From Persicaria tinctoria (lineage: Eukaryota > Streptophyta > Magnoliopsida > Caryophyllales > Polygonaceae), in the NCBI GenBank assembly GCA_037127255.1, contig JBANSL010000009.1:37856975-37920974 (forward strand): DNA of 64,000 bases, written 5' to 3'. The notes beneath the pieces are model-generated. The model did no database searches. It saw only the letters and a list, made by a program, of their open reading frames with translations, and was not told the origin of the DNA. Positions within the stretch are counted from its first letter, which is position 1, and the number at the start of each line of letters is the position of its first letter. This document shows, in pieces, positions 21,239-33,951 of the stretch. Both the position numbers and the translations under genes were made by a program.

Positions 21239-24200
21239 CTTTCTTTTAATCAGGGTTTCCCCTCCCTTCTTCTGAAGGTATCGACTCGTGTTCAGTTGTG
21301 CCCTAATCCACCCGAAAATTTTAGAGAGAATTGGATAATTTGTACCCCATTCACTATTTTCTTTAGTTTTTAGACCCTATAATAAATGTTTTAGTTATGT
21401 AGACTTTTTTATGTGTGCTATTACTAGTATGCCCTTAAATGATTTTAGTTTAAAAAACAATAAATCTGGAAAGGGGTGAAAAATATTAAAAAATAAGATA
21501 AAGATTACAAGGAAAAGGAAAAAAAAAAGTAGTTATCAATCCCTAATTCAACGCATGAGAATTACTAGGCAAATCACACATACTCCGTATTATTTAGCAA
21601 CATAAGCAAAAAAATTATAATTAATTAAAATGTCCACATTCGGAAACGAGTTTATAATAAACCATTACATTATATTACACCAACAATATTTTATTTTATT
21701 TCACTGTAAGATATGAGATTACAATAATTCCCCAAACTAATTTTTTTTTTATTGCATTACAAAATTACAATATTTTATTACATTACATACAATATTTAAA
21801 AAAAAATATGTACAATATCTTATTTATTGGACGATATTAAAGAATTACAATAGATTAGTTATTGTACCCCATTATAGAATTACAATAGGTTGCGTATTGT
21901 ACTTTATTACAGAATGACAATATTTTATTTATTAATGTACATTGTATTCCTCAACTTGATTATATATTTTACTAAAAGAGGTCATAATCATCTAATTCTC
22001 TTTAACATTTATAATTATATTACACTATTAATTAACTAGCTTAGCCTAACATGATTCATATATATTGTAATAAATATTACAATAAATATACGTATTTTAA
22101 TGTTCAATGTAATCTTATTGTATTATGTATTGTAATGTAATGATTGTTGTATTCCACTATTCATGTATTGTAATGATTATATTATTTTATTGTAAAGGAA
22201 GAGTTTGTACGTGATGTCCTATATATACTAGATCTTTTAAAAAATATATAAGAAAAAAAGGAAAGAATGAAGGTAAAAAATAAAAGGATAATTTAAGAAT
22301 GACTTCACTTGATCGATTTAATCGGCAACTTCTCAATGCTCAACATATCAATTTCATCGATAACATTTCCATATTACATCCATATTGCCAACATGGGTAA
22401 TCTATTTATTATGTTGGATCCCTCTTTTGACATCCTCAACTAGGGAAAAACCACTGCTTCTGGTAATTATTAGTCCTCCATTGGCTTTTATGATCCCAAT
22501 TTATCTATCATCCCTCCTTCACTTAGAGTGTTTTGTCGCTCTTCTAGAGCCATTTTCTCATATGAGTATATTGCTTGATTATATCAATAGGCCTTTGAGG
22601 ACTAATTTTGATGCTCTTCTGGAGACATGTATAAGGTTTAATTATGCCAAGAAAAGACTTTATACAAGCACTCATTAGATATTTCATCATGAAAACTTCT
22701 GGTTTTCCATATCATCAAATATCACGCTCTAAACCATTCTAACATTTTCATGTGATGATTCATTCAGAGTTTGGGAGATTACAAATCCAATAGGTAAACC
22801 ATCATCTTTGACTTGTTCTTCCACATTCTGCTTGATGTGGGAGTCGACTCATACATGATTATCCATAATCATTTTCAAAATTATGACCAGTATCCTAACA
22901 ACGGTCGCGCGCACTGTATCCTCTTTATGTCCTCTACTAGAGGTAACAATATATATTGCATCTGGCAATAAAAGAGGTTGTTATGAACCATAGGTCATTT
23001 AGCTAGCTATTTATTTGAGTTCTACCATACCTAGGTAGATTAAGAACAAGATCCCAAAATAAAGAGTCTTCGGGCTCTCAAGAATAAATTTATCGATTTC
23101 ACACAATTTAACAAGGATTTGCTTCAAACTCTTCTCCCAAATCAACATTAGTTGAATAAAATTGGCATCATCTACCCATAATGATTTCTTCAAGAAACAT
23201 TTCCGATGCATATACATATACATAAAATGCAAATCAAATCATTTAGATAAATAAAACATAGGTTCCATGTAGCTTCAAGTAGCCAAATTATACTAATAAC
23301 AAACCAAATACGGCCAAGTTTGCAGAATCAAAGGTGTTGGATCATCTAGGCTCTTTCGTTGATAATCTTTCATATGTAGAGATAAGTTTATCTACTTCAA
23401 GAGATAACTTTTATTAACTCAAACAATATATATAATATAAAACCACATATGTTTACGACATACCAACTCTTAACAAGTTGTTTCTTCTGGAAACACTTTG
23501 AGTTTTGTGCAAAAGTAAATTCAAATATATGTAATTCAAATCTATACACCTCACAAGTACATAATAAGAGCGATCTCAGTAAATTAAAATAAATGCACTA
23601 CACTTAATTAAAATTTATTCGGCCACTTCAGGTGGATATCAATTCAGATAGTTATCACTTGTTTCAATAAACACTATCATTCACAAATAATATAGGTTTA
23701 ATAACTATCTCAAATTTCAATTTCAATAATTTCATCGTCATTTATGAGAGAAAACGTCTTTTCTTATTTGCATGCAATTACCTCGGGGGATGTAATACAA
23801 ATCAACTTCATGATACAAAAATAATGTCAACTTTTGGTGACCAAGAAACAAATCATATATGAAATAATGTTAACTACTTCAGGAGTTTATATTTCACCTT
23901 CTATGAAACAAATCATATATGAAATAATTTACAAGTACAAGATGGAATGAACAATATCATCTTAGCTCATTACTACAAAGATGAGGCTAATATTTTATCG
24001 ATGTATGATGACGTTATTTATTTATCAACTTATCAATATATCAACTCATTTTGATATCTTTTATCATGTATCCATCCAATATACGGTCAATTTATCCAAT
24101 AATCATATCTCTATGCATCGTCAATCCCCAACAGCACATAATTTATCAATGCTCTAAATTCTTATATATCAAAATATATTAGCACTATGACATGATTTAT

Positions 24201-26528
24201 AATATAAGATCTATATGTGCAATCAATAACTTTATATTGCAATTAGCAACTAATTGGTAAACCATATTTAATGTGCGAGATGAACTCATAACACACATAT
24301 ACAATCACTTATGATCAAGATGCACAAAAATCATAACTCAAATATATGATATTTAGGCTTACCTGAGCACAAGCTCGATCGCATATACCAATATTTAGAA
24401 ATTGGTTCAACTCCATCACGAGCCTTAAAGTTGAGCCTAACCCAAATAGGCTCACTACCAAGTAAAGTTCAGTCTTCTAAGGTTCGACTCCTTTTACCAT
24501 GATATCCTAGTGTGGATCCGTGGACAAACCACTCGCATGACACCACCCATCACCAAATCAAAATATTAATAAATTATAATCATGGTTTATTTAAAATACA
24601 TACCATATAACATAATTATATTCATCCTCCATTCTTATGTATAAGGCTTTAAACCTTTTGAAATTCTAATTAATCAAATAAAGAAAGTCAAAGTACCTCT
24701 TATGTGATCAACACGTACATAATCACACTCCGATATAGATTCACAATATTATCAGAATGCTTTATTTTGACTAACTTTCAATTGACGATAATCTATATTT
24801 ATTTACTATCTACTTCGAGCGATATGACTTTTCATCTACTTCAGGAGATGAAGATAAAAATATAATATGCAAATAAAACAAAATAAAACAATAATCATTA
24901 CTAATCGCTACATGGATGATACTTATTGTTTCATCACTACAGGAAAGAAATTTATGATGATACTTATTGTTTCATCACTACAGGAAAGAAATTTATCAAT
25001 CACATCAAATGATTCATAATATTAATTTCTTTACTTTCATCCATTTCGAGGGATTTAATATTTTCTACTCCGGGAGACCAATTAAATTATTTATAAACAT
25101 GGTTAGATGTATATATATATCATAATATAACAACACTATTTTTCTGTTACCTTCTAAGCCTACCGTTAATTGAGGTAACCTAATAAGTGAACAAAATAAT
25201 TGGATGAGAAAAGTCAGAGTATACGTACCTCCATGATTGCGTAAAACTTGCAAGGCCAATTAATTAATTTGATATTTCAACCCAATTGAATATAGGCCCA
25301 CAAATACCAGTTTTCATCGTCGCCACCATGAAACGCAGGAACTCAATTTCACGTCTTCGCCGCCAGACACTGCAACTCCACCAATCTTTCATGACGACGC
25401 CTTCCTACCCGTGAGAGGACCACCAGGGGCTAATCTCGATCGAAAGAGATGAAGGTTAAATTCAATTAATAACTCAAAAATTAACAAGAGACAGAATACT
25501 TAGCGTAGAGTTATTCCAATCGGCCTTCTACGAATCCCGACGTTCCTGGCGAGGCGAATGCTTAAGCAAGCGCTTGCTCCGGTTGGATCCATCGAGAATA
25601 AGGCTAGATGTTTGGGACAACAATCTGCAATTTTAACGCAGCAGATCCGATGGCCACGGCGGCGCAGAACTCCAGGCAGCAGCGAACCACCGTCTCCGGC
25701 TTCGACCTCAACGGCGGCAGTGATTGACTATCTCGGCAAAGAAGAACGACTCCGTCCTTCAGGCGAGATCGCCGCAATCCCCACGTGGACTTCTCGATCG
25801 GGAGGAGGGGCGCCACGCCGTTGATGATGACCGTCAGGGAGGTAGAAGGCGGTGAGCCACGTCTTTTGGTGGATGACGGCAGGTTGGAGAAAAGAAAAGA
25901 AAATTTAGGTTTTTAGCTTAGAACCTATCGTGCTGATAGTGTTATAAACTACGGCAAAAGAAAAGGGAGAATGAGATTGTATTCAACTGATAATCTCTCG
26001 TGTGGTATCAACCAATACAATATATATAGGAGTTATATCCTTAACCTCCAAGTATAAGATAAATCTATCTAAGTAAAGTGTATATCTTGTACATCCACAT
26101 AATAATAATATTATAACAGTAATTTATTATTATTAATTTTTGTAAATACAAAATAAGAAAGAAAAGGAATTAAAGGATAAAACTTAAAAGGGTAATTTAG
26201 CCATTAAAACAGTACACGGTCTATTTAATAAAAAAATTATTGATGGGGTCTATTTACTTAATAATATATTGAAAAGAGTCTATATACCCCATTGACTCAA
26301 AATTTTACTATTTACCCCAAAATTCAAGTATTTTTTTTTAAAATAAATCCTACGCCTTTGAGTAACACATCTATGACTTAGGAGGTGTATGCTTTATTTA
26401 AAAAAAACAAACAAAAACTTGGATGTTGAGTAAATTTTGAGTGTAAATAACAACACCTATAAATATTGCACTATTAAATCACATTGTATAATTGGCCACA
26501 CCTTGAGGCTTTTCGATAAAGATATCCC
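21239..26528. other. AT-rich spacer between the F-box paralogues; unclassified mobile DNA
   Basis: No gene recognised in 5.3 kb. From about 23390 to 25080 a degenerate word close to ACTTCAGGAGAT followed by a T/A-rich stretch recurs at irregular distances (about 23395, 23627, 23769, 23876, 24817, 24840, 25045, 25066). Near 25930, CGTGCTGATA followed by GTGTTATAAAC resembles a decayed tRNA-Met primer-binding site next to an LTR start on the minus strand, and CAATATATATAGG at about 26017 looks like an LTR TATA box. A 65-codon GC-rich frame around 25560-25820 has no recognisable content. I suspect an old non-coding LTR-type element, but cannot delimit it. Confidence 0.35.
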
Positions 26529-26672
26529 ATGAAAATTTGCTATTGGAATGTGAGGGGCTTAGCTCGTAAGAACATTAATTTGGACTCATATCGAGTCCAT
26601 CTGTAAAATAGACAATATTTGTTGGTGATTTGTGAAAAGTCATCCATTCATTCGTCTGAAATTATAAATCAA
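26529..26672 (+). pseudogene. LINE (L1-type) endonuclease N-terminal fragment
   Basis: The frame from ATG at 26529 reads MKICYWNVRGLARKN and, after a stop, YLLVICEKSSIHSSEI. YWNVRGL followed about 30 residues later by L-V-I-C-E matches the start of the apurinic endonuclease domain of plant LINE ORF2. Only about 45 codons remain and one is a stop. The fragment ends exactly where homology between the two F-box copies begins. Confidence 0.65.
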
Positions 26673-26687
26673 GGTGAGCAATGAAAA

Positions 26688-27782
26688 TCACAAACAATCA
26701 TACCTCTCCTCGTACATTCTCTCCTCCCTGTAAGGCTTCCCGGAGTCCATCAACAACAAGCTTTCCTTGAAATGGCAGGGGGAGCGATTCTTCACCATGA
26801 TCTTGACATCCTCGAAGATACCCCGCATATGATCTTTATCAACGCCGAACAGTCTCCGCCACGAGCTCGCAACTCCATTGCTCTCCATCAGCCACATCAC
26901 GCACTCGCCTCCCGGCGAAAACTGCATCACGATGAGCGATCCATTCTCGCGAACGAAGACCTCTGGACTCTTGCACGAACCAGATCCGACTTCCTCGGGG
27001 AGATCCATTGCTGTCAATTCATCGCGCTCGTAGTTGAACGCCAACAAGGTGTAGCAGGAATCAGGCGTGGTGGCTATCCAGTGGATGGTTCCGTTCGCAA
27101 AGCAATTGATCGTCGCCGAGGTAACGATTTGGCAAGAGAAATCGACATGATTAGAGGCCGGATTCCTCCACTGGCCATCTCGAATCGAGAGCAATTTACA
27201 ATCTGGAACCTTGTACTCATCTCTAGACGACGAAAGCCTCACCAAATTGAAATCGTAGCTAGAGCGATCGAAGCCGAATTCGGCGACGAAATTGGAGGAT
27301 TCCGGCAATGGCGGCGAGGATGGGAGGGTGTAGTGCTTGCGAATTGCAGGGTTCCAGAGAACCGCAGGGACATCGCGAGCGGTAAAGGAGAGGCGGGTGA
27401 GGCAGATTACGCCATGGATTACATCTGCGACTCGGAGTCCTAAATCTATGGTCCAGAAGGGGAATTTGAGATATCTATAATCCTTTCCTTTCAAGGGACG
27501 TTCGCCGGGGTTATGGAGAGCGTACGACGATAGTACGGATAGATTGCCGAGCTTGTTCTTCTAGAATAGGAACTCCTCGGTGGCGGAGGCGGTGAAGTTG
27601 AGGGGATGGGAAGCGAATCGAGGAGATGAGAGGAGAGAGTTCCATGACTTGCAAACGCATCGACATCGGCCTAGGGTTTTGACGCGTAATTTCACGAAGA
27701 TCTCCGACCACAAATCTTCGACTATCGATGGCGTCGAGATCGGAGAGGGACGCGCGCTTCTTGAAGCGTGATCGGACGCCAT
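26688..27782 (-). pseudogene. F-box paralogue inactivated by a nonsense codon
   Basis: This is a close copy of the F-box gene at 20108-21238, in the same orientation, in one frame from MASDHASRS (27782) to RYDCL (26688). It is interrupted by TAG at 27561-27563. At that place the intact gene has TGG (FLFWTNKFGD), so a single G-to-A change removed a Trp codon. The fragment before the stop contains only the F-box (73 codons); the associated domain follows as a 268-codon frame. There is also a four-codon in-frame deletion in the segment after IFEDV. Only one disabling change suggests recent loss; a truncated F-box-only product is conceivable but not supported. Confidence 0.88.
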
Positions 27783-28739
27783 TGACGAAGGGCCGGAGGC
27801 GGCGGCCTTGTTCGTGAAGCGTGATCGGCCTAGTTGTTCTAATGTGGGGGAAGGAGAGTTTACTGTATCCCTCCTATACTAAGGGCGTGCTCGGCTTTGG
27901 GTCACGGGGGATTGTTTGTTTTTTTTTTAAAAAAAAAACAACAACACAGGTGCATATGTTTGGCAAGGGGTGGCTGCCTGTGGGAGATGAAGGTTGTCGG
28001 GATTATACGGGGTTATTGGAGCCCAACAATCCCAACCCGGTGAATAAAGATTGTCGAGATTATTGCCCCCAACAACCTCAGTTGTGACCGCCTTGCTTTT
28101 TTTTTTTATTATTATTATTTTAATGTAAAAATTGTATTAATAATAATAAGGTATACAAGCCTACAACTAAAAATAAAAGGGGATCCACCTAGCTGTACAT
28201 ATAAAAATTGAAGTCCGAATCCTAATCTAGGGGATCAATCGGTTGGGTCCAGCTATTCCCCATCTAATACATTGCAATTTCAATCAGTCCTAGGGGACTA
28301 GCTACAGGACAAAGCCTATAAAGGTGCCTGCAAACACCTAAGAGAAAAGCAAGTGTTGATCGTGTATGCAAGCATGAACAAAAAGCAATTTAAAAGCATT
28401 TGAAAATGCTGAAGACCATCAGGGCGGGAGAATGAAATGCATGAAGATCCAGTCCGTGACTTGCCACGTCATAAAGCAGTGGTCCATTGCAAGCTTTTGA
28501 GAGGAAAATGCTTGTCTTACCCTGATAAGCTTACCGAAGGGTATTCTCATGTTCAAGGAAAAAGTGGAATAAAAAGAAATGTTTTAATAGGGGATAAATA
28601 AGTTTGCTTTTTTGTGAGGTTCCATGCACCCTTATGTCATAATTATTACTCCTATATTACTTCTCTCCCCTAATAAATGAAGTTTGTTAACCGAATTTGG
28701 GCGGTAAGAGATTGTCCGAAATCCTACACAACAGATAGT
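27783..28739. other. Intergenic; possible inverted LINE 3' remnant
   Basis: No gene recognised. A ten-T/ten-A fold-back lies at about 27921-27941. At 28095-28160 a T-run is followed by TTATTATTATTA and an A/T-rich stretch that in inverse resembles the A-rich tail and 3' end of a plant LINE; the following 200 bases could be its untranslated region. Low certainty. Confidence 0.3.
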
Positions 28740-29205
28740 ATTTTATACTTGGTCTATGCAACTTAATTAGCTCAAACTCCTATAATGAAATACTAATTTT
28801 TAGACTTTGTTTATACTTGGTCTATACAACTTAATTAGTTTCAGCTCCTATAATTAAAAAATGGTCGTACTTTATAATTAAATACTCCCTCCGTTCGGCA
28901 AAACTTGTCATTTTAACTCTCCACACAACTTTTAATAAAACTAATAATTACACTTCTTTTTTACTAATTTACCCTCAATTATTACTCTACTTTTTACTTT
29001 ATAAAAAACCACAACTCACAACACATCAATCAAATCAAGGGCATTTTAGTAAAGTAAAAGCAAAAATACCTAAAATGACAAGTTTTTCCGAACAAAAACA
29101 AAACTCTAAAACGACAAGTTTTGCCGAACGGAGGGAGTAATTTTTAGACATTGTTTATACTATACAACTTAATTAGTTCCAGCTCCTATATTTTATTATT
29201 TGGAA
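28740..29205. repeat. Diverged tandem array interrupted by a Stowaway element
   Basis: Units of about 65-75 bases carrying TATACTTGGTCTAT, AACTTAATTAG and CTCCTATA recur at about 28740-28795, 28796-28860 and 29140-29200. A similar unit is found again at about 47890-47960, beyond the large LTR insertion, so the array was split twice by mobile elements. Confidence 0.6.
28885..29137. mobile_element. Stowaway-type MITE (Tc1/mariner)
   Basis: Begins CTCCCTCCGTTCGGCAAAAC and ends in its exact inverse; the inverted repeats agree over about 30 bp with one mismatch. It is flanked by TA on both sides (28883-28884 and 29138-29139), as expected for Stowaway. The 253-bp length and AT-rich non-coding interior are typical. 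It needs a mariner transposase from elsewhere. Confidence 0.95.
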
Positions 29206-31284
29206 TGTAATTAGTTATGATGTTAATGAATACTCCGTATATAACAACTACTTGGTTACGAAAGTGGTATTTGGAGTATTATTATACTTTGTTTATATTT
29301 GGCTATTTATGTAACGGCTCGGGATTATGATCCCCGGGTTACGTTTCGAGGGATGAAACCCCTCGTTAGGATCTTGTGCCCCGAGTACAGGTTGAAGGTT
29401 TGAAATTCTACTCTAACGTTTTCAAGTGGGATTTCATACCCAAAATTCGAAGGGATCGTTGGAATCCCCGGGGCAGTCCCCTGTACCTGTCGTAAGTCTG
29501 AGCGTGAAAAACCAATAGTCATACAAATAGCGGAATCAAGATGTAATACAAGAGAGTGCCATGGCAGAGGCGGGTCAAAACCAAATCAAGAAGCGTATTT
29601 ATCGAAATCTAATAGGCGATGTTAGTGAGGTTAGACCATTTCTTTGCGATCGCCTAAGAGAGCTCCCACGTCACGGAAGTAAGGAACAATCATGCTACAA
29701 AACAAACCTAAAACAATATGTATGCGGGGCGGTGTCAGATCGAAGCCCTACGCAATATAATCCCAAACAAGCAGACACATACACACGCTAGTCCTAATAA
29801 AGATGCTTCTAGATGCAAGGAGGAATATTAACACACTAACATGCTCCTAAGATCAAGTGCATAAATATAATAAGGCCTTAGCACCGAATACCAAGTGATA
29901 TATCCCTCTCCTACCTCCACCCCCTTCCGATAGGGCGGAGACTGGCCAGCTCGTGAATGCATTCCATTATAATCGGGCGGCACGCATGCCCAACCCGCTC
30001 CACAATAAAGCCCGCATGCATCTCATAATATAAGGAAGTTTCATGACTCGATTGACTCAGGCCGGGACCCGATGGGACTCTAGTTACTTCACAGATAACA
30101 ATCGTTCTATTTACAAAAGCAATGAGTAAACGAATGCTCAATCATGAGTGCAATCCTAGCAGGATACTACATGACATGCTTTATTATGAATGCAAGCACC
30201 TAGTATGCACATGACTACAAGCAGGGAGATCTCTTTTCGAATCTGAGTGAGCTCATATAGGAACTCACCTAGCTATGCAGAACAGCATAATAGAAGATCC
30301 AACATACATCATTCATAATCACAAAGTATCACCTAGATACACATCAGAACATATGTGTATAAGTCTACGTCTAATTATCCAAGCACTCAAGCACATCATT
30401 CAACGGGAATAGCAACCATATCGCAATCATCATTCCATCAAGTTCAACTATTCATCATATTGCCACATTCCACGAGACCATATCATTCTCATCACTCCAT
30501 TCAGCCACATTCATATTTTTGCAATAATAATCCCGCAACAATAAATCCGCATGGCCATTTATGTCAAAGTTCATCATTTTGATCATAGCTCATAAACGAT
30601 AAGACAAACGATACATAACTTAACATCTCATCATGCTATTAGTCAATCAATCACGCCATTAGTCCACACAAAACATGCTATCAATCAATCAATCATATCA
30701 TCATGCTAGTTAGTCACCGATCAAATAATTCCCAAGTTAGTTCCGAAAATCGATTAGAAGTCCGAGTCAAATAGTTATAAATTTCGACCTTGGAAAATGT
30801 TCGTCAAATTCTTTTTTCTAAAATCCAAGTCTCATAATATCATATTTTTAAATAACCATATCTTTAATCTCAAAATCACATTTCATATCTTAATCTCAAA
30901 ATAATATCTTATATTTTAAATCCCAATGATATTATATAATATTTCAAATACTATTTACATTTAACCATTTTCATAAAATATTTTCCAGTCCTTTAAAAAT
31001 CCCAAATATTTTAACTTTATAAAAGTCAGCCCTTATATTTATAAAATCCAAAACCGACCCCTTCTATTTTACTAAATACCAAAACCGACCCTCCCTTTTC
31101 TAGAACTCCAAAACCGGTTTTTATTTAGTAAAAATGCCCAAAATAATTTCTCTTTTTAACACCAAAATTAGGTCCGAAATATAGGCCCAACACCAAGCCC
31201 TTTCTCCTTTCATTTGAAGCCGGAATTAGAAAATAAGGAGGGCCCCATGCCTAGGTGGCAAATGAGATGGCAAGGCGGGGCCCG

Positions 31285-33939
31285 TGTAACGGCCCAGGAT
31301 TATGATTCCCAGGTTACGTTTCGAGGGATAAAACCCCTCGTTAGGACCTTGCGCCCCGAGTACAGGTTGAAGGTTTCGAAACCTACTTTAATGTTTTCAA
31401 AGGGGGATTTCGTACCCAAAATCGAAGGGATCGTTGGAATCCCCGGGGAAGTCCCCTGTACCTGTCGTAAGTCTACGCGTGGAAATCAGAAATAGTGCGA
31501 CTAGCGGAAATAAGTGTAATACAAGAGGGTGCCACGGCAGAGCCGGGTCAAAACGGAGTCTAAAGTGTAAATCCAAAAGTATAATCAGAGTCTGGTGAAG
31601 TCTAAACTCCAGCACTCACTCTCCGCCGACAAAATGACCCACGCAATAAGCAAACAACACCGATAGGATGAGCATAAATAATACCTAAAAAAATTGATAT
31701 GGGGCGGGATCAGATCGATGCCCACTTAACTCTGCATCCCAACCATAAGCACACATATACGCTATACCTAATAAAAATGCTCTAATGCAGTACGAAATTC
31801 AAACACACTAGCATGCTCCTAGTTCATAATAATGTGCAGAATACTGTAAAGGGCCCAAGACAATGCCAAGTGGCATATCCCTCTCCTACCTCCACCCCTT
31901 CCGACAGGCGGAGACTCGCCAGCTCGTGAATGCATTCATTCATAATAGGGCGGCACGCATGCCTAACCCGCTCCACAATAAAGCCCGCATGCATATCATA
32001 ATATAAGGAAGTACTCGATTGACTCAGGGTACCCGATGAGGCTGGGCTACCCTATGACCCTAGCAAAGACTCTAGTTACTTCACAGATAACGGCCGTTCT
32101 GTTTACATACACATAGAGAAAGAGAATGCTCAACGATCAATGCAACCTAGCATGGTACTACATGGCATGCTGATCATGAATGCAACACCTAGTATATCAT
32201 GCACCTATAGCAGGGAATAGCTCTATTCAATCTGAGTAAGCTCCGAAGAGACTTACCTGGTATCGCAGAACAGCAAAAGGCAATCAACCAGGCAATATGA
32301 AATCCGACAGTCACAGATGATCACCTAACAAGTATAAGCACATCAATGAGTCTATCTCTAAGGCACACAAAGCATAGATTTATCACACACACAACTTCAC
32401 AACTTAACACAATAACCATCACATCATCATTTCCATAATATCAACTCTATCTCATAATCTATCATCTCAATATCTCACAACCATACTCAATATAATCCTC
32501 CAATTCATTAACTTAAGCCAATTCCAATTCATACTTAACCAATTTGCATGCCATCATTTCAAAATCTTACTTAGCATATAATTGCACATCTTCAACATAA
32601 TCATATAACATTTAACCACATTAATAAATCACCACAATATCACATATTAAATCTCAAACAACATCTTATATTTTAAATCCCAATAATATTTATTTAATCA
32701 AAACATCCTTTTTAATTTACCAAACCAAACCCTTATTTTATAAAAATCACCAAAACCGGCCCATATGTTCTAATAACCCAAACCGAACCCATGTTTACAT
32801 TAAACCAAACCGGCCCTTTCTTGTGTAACCCAACCGAGCCCTATTTTAAATAACCCAACCCAAACCGGATGGAAGAAGTAAAATAGGCCCAATTTCCCCC
32901 TTTCTTTATTTCTGGATGAATAGGCCCAAATAAGTTAGGGTCAACAGCCCATTCTTCCATTCAAATGGAAGAGCTGGAACGTTTAAAAAAAAAAGGGACC
33001 CACGTCCGAGGTGGAGGCTGATGTGGCGATGGCCCACATGCCTCACTCTTCTTCCTCCTTTGGCCAAACAGAGAGGGAAAGCAGGGGAGATGCCCAAAAA
33101 ATGGCGGAGGGGAAAAGAAGGGAGGAGGGGACCTCCGGCGGCGGCGGAGGCGAATCCGGCCACCAGGAGCGGCCGCTCCGAGGTGGGCCCACACACACAG
33201 GGAGGAAGGAAAGAACGAGAATGAAGGAAGGAAGAGAGCTCACCGAGAGGGCTTCGAAGCTTCGTCGGAGGTCCTCGGGGTTCGACTGAGCTCACCGGCG
33301 ACGTGGGGAAGCTCCTTGGACCTGGGTCAGAGGTATCCGGTCACAAAGGTGGCCCCTTTAAGCGAGGTCTAGAGCGAGAGGGAGTGAGCTTACCGAACTC
33401 GGACGGAACAGGGGACGCGGAGGAGACGAGGAGAGGTGGTGGCGGTGGTGCTCCGGGGCTGCTGGCGGCGACGGGCGGAGGTGCGGTGGTGGAGGTGCGT
33501 GGTGCGGTGGGAGCTCAAAGGAGCCAAGCTTGGGTTTGTTTCTTGTTTTTGACAGTGAAATGCCGAGAGAGGGAGAGAGAGAAGGGGGGAGGAATCTGAT
33601 TTTCAATGGTCAAATTGCACATAAAAGATCTATTTTTTTTGTGAAGAGTGAGGTATTGTTTGTTTGCCAAAATAAGGGGGTCAAAGAGTGGAGGGAGGAA
33701 AGGAGTAGATAAGATTTTCCCGAACTAGAATAAGGTGAGTTGGATGGATAAGGATTCGGAATATGACGGAACTGAGAGCCCGGGTCGGGAATTTAAATTT
33801 CCGCTGATTGATCGTTCAAAACCCGAAATGAAAGACGGAATTGATTTTTAAGTCGGAAAATTTGGGTCGGAATTTATTTTAAATTCATTTTGATTTTCTT
33901 TTTCCAAAAATTAATATTTTAAAAATCCGAGCCTTTACA
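31285..33939 (-). repeat. LTR, left copy of the composite
   Basis: 2,655 bp, TG...CA. Nearly identical to 40026-42738, except for a segment of about 58 bp that only the middle copy has (around 42244-42302). In element orientation this is the 3' LTR, preceded by a purine-rich tract. A GC-rich part (33000-33560) gives long spurious open frames. Confidence 0.92.
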
Positions 33940-33951
33940 TCATCCACCTCT
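33940..33951 (-). other. Polypurine tract next to the left LTR
   Basis: On the minus strand AGAGGTGGATGA lies directly before the LTR, the position of the plus-strand primer. The same sequence is at 42739-42750 next to the middle LTR. Confidence 0.6.

Noticed and set aside
23290..23330. CCAAATACGGCC as a possible left end for the Harbinger element
   Set aside because: It is on the wrong side, diverged from the 10859 terminus, and has no TAA flank in the right place.
24440..24510. GGTTCGACTCC at about 24479, a perfect RNA polymerase III box B word
   Set aside because: Only a four-pair T stem can be drawn, and no acceptor or D arm is found at tRNA spacing.
27878..28090. TAAGGGCGTGCTCGGCTTTG as a possible Harbinger-type MITE end
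   Set aside because: No matching inverse end followed by TAA was found within several kilobases.
33000..33610. Several overlapping open frames of 60-130 codons in the GC-rich part of the LTRs (also at 41650-42400)
   Set aside because: They occur on both strands and in all frames, are low in complexity (Arg, Pro, Gly, Ser), and lie in a region whose boundaries and duplication mark it as LTR.
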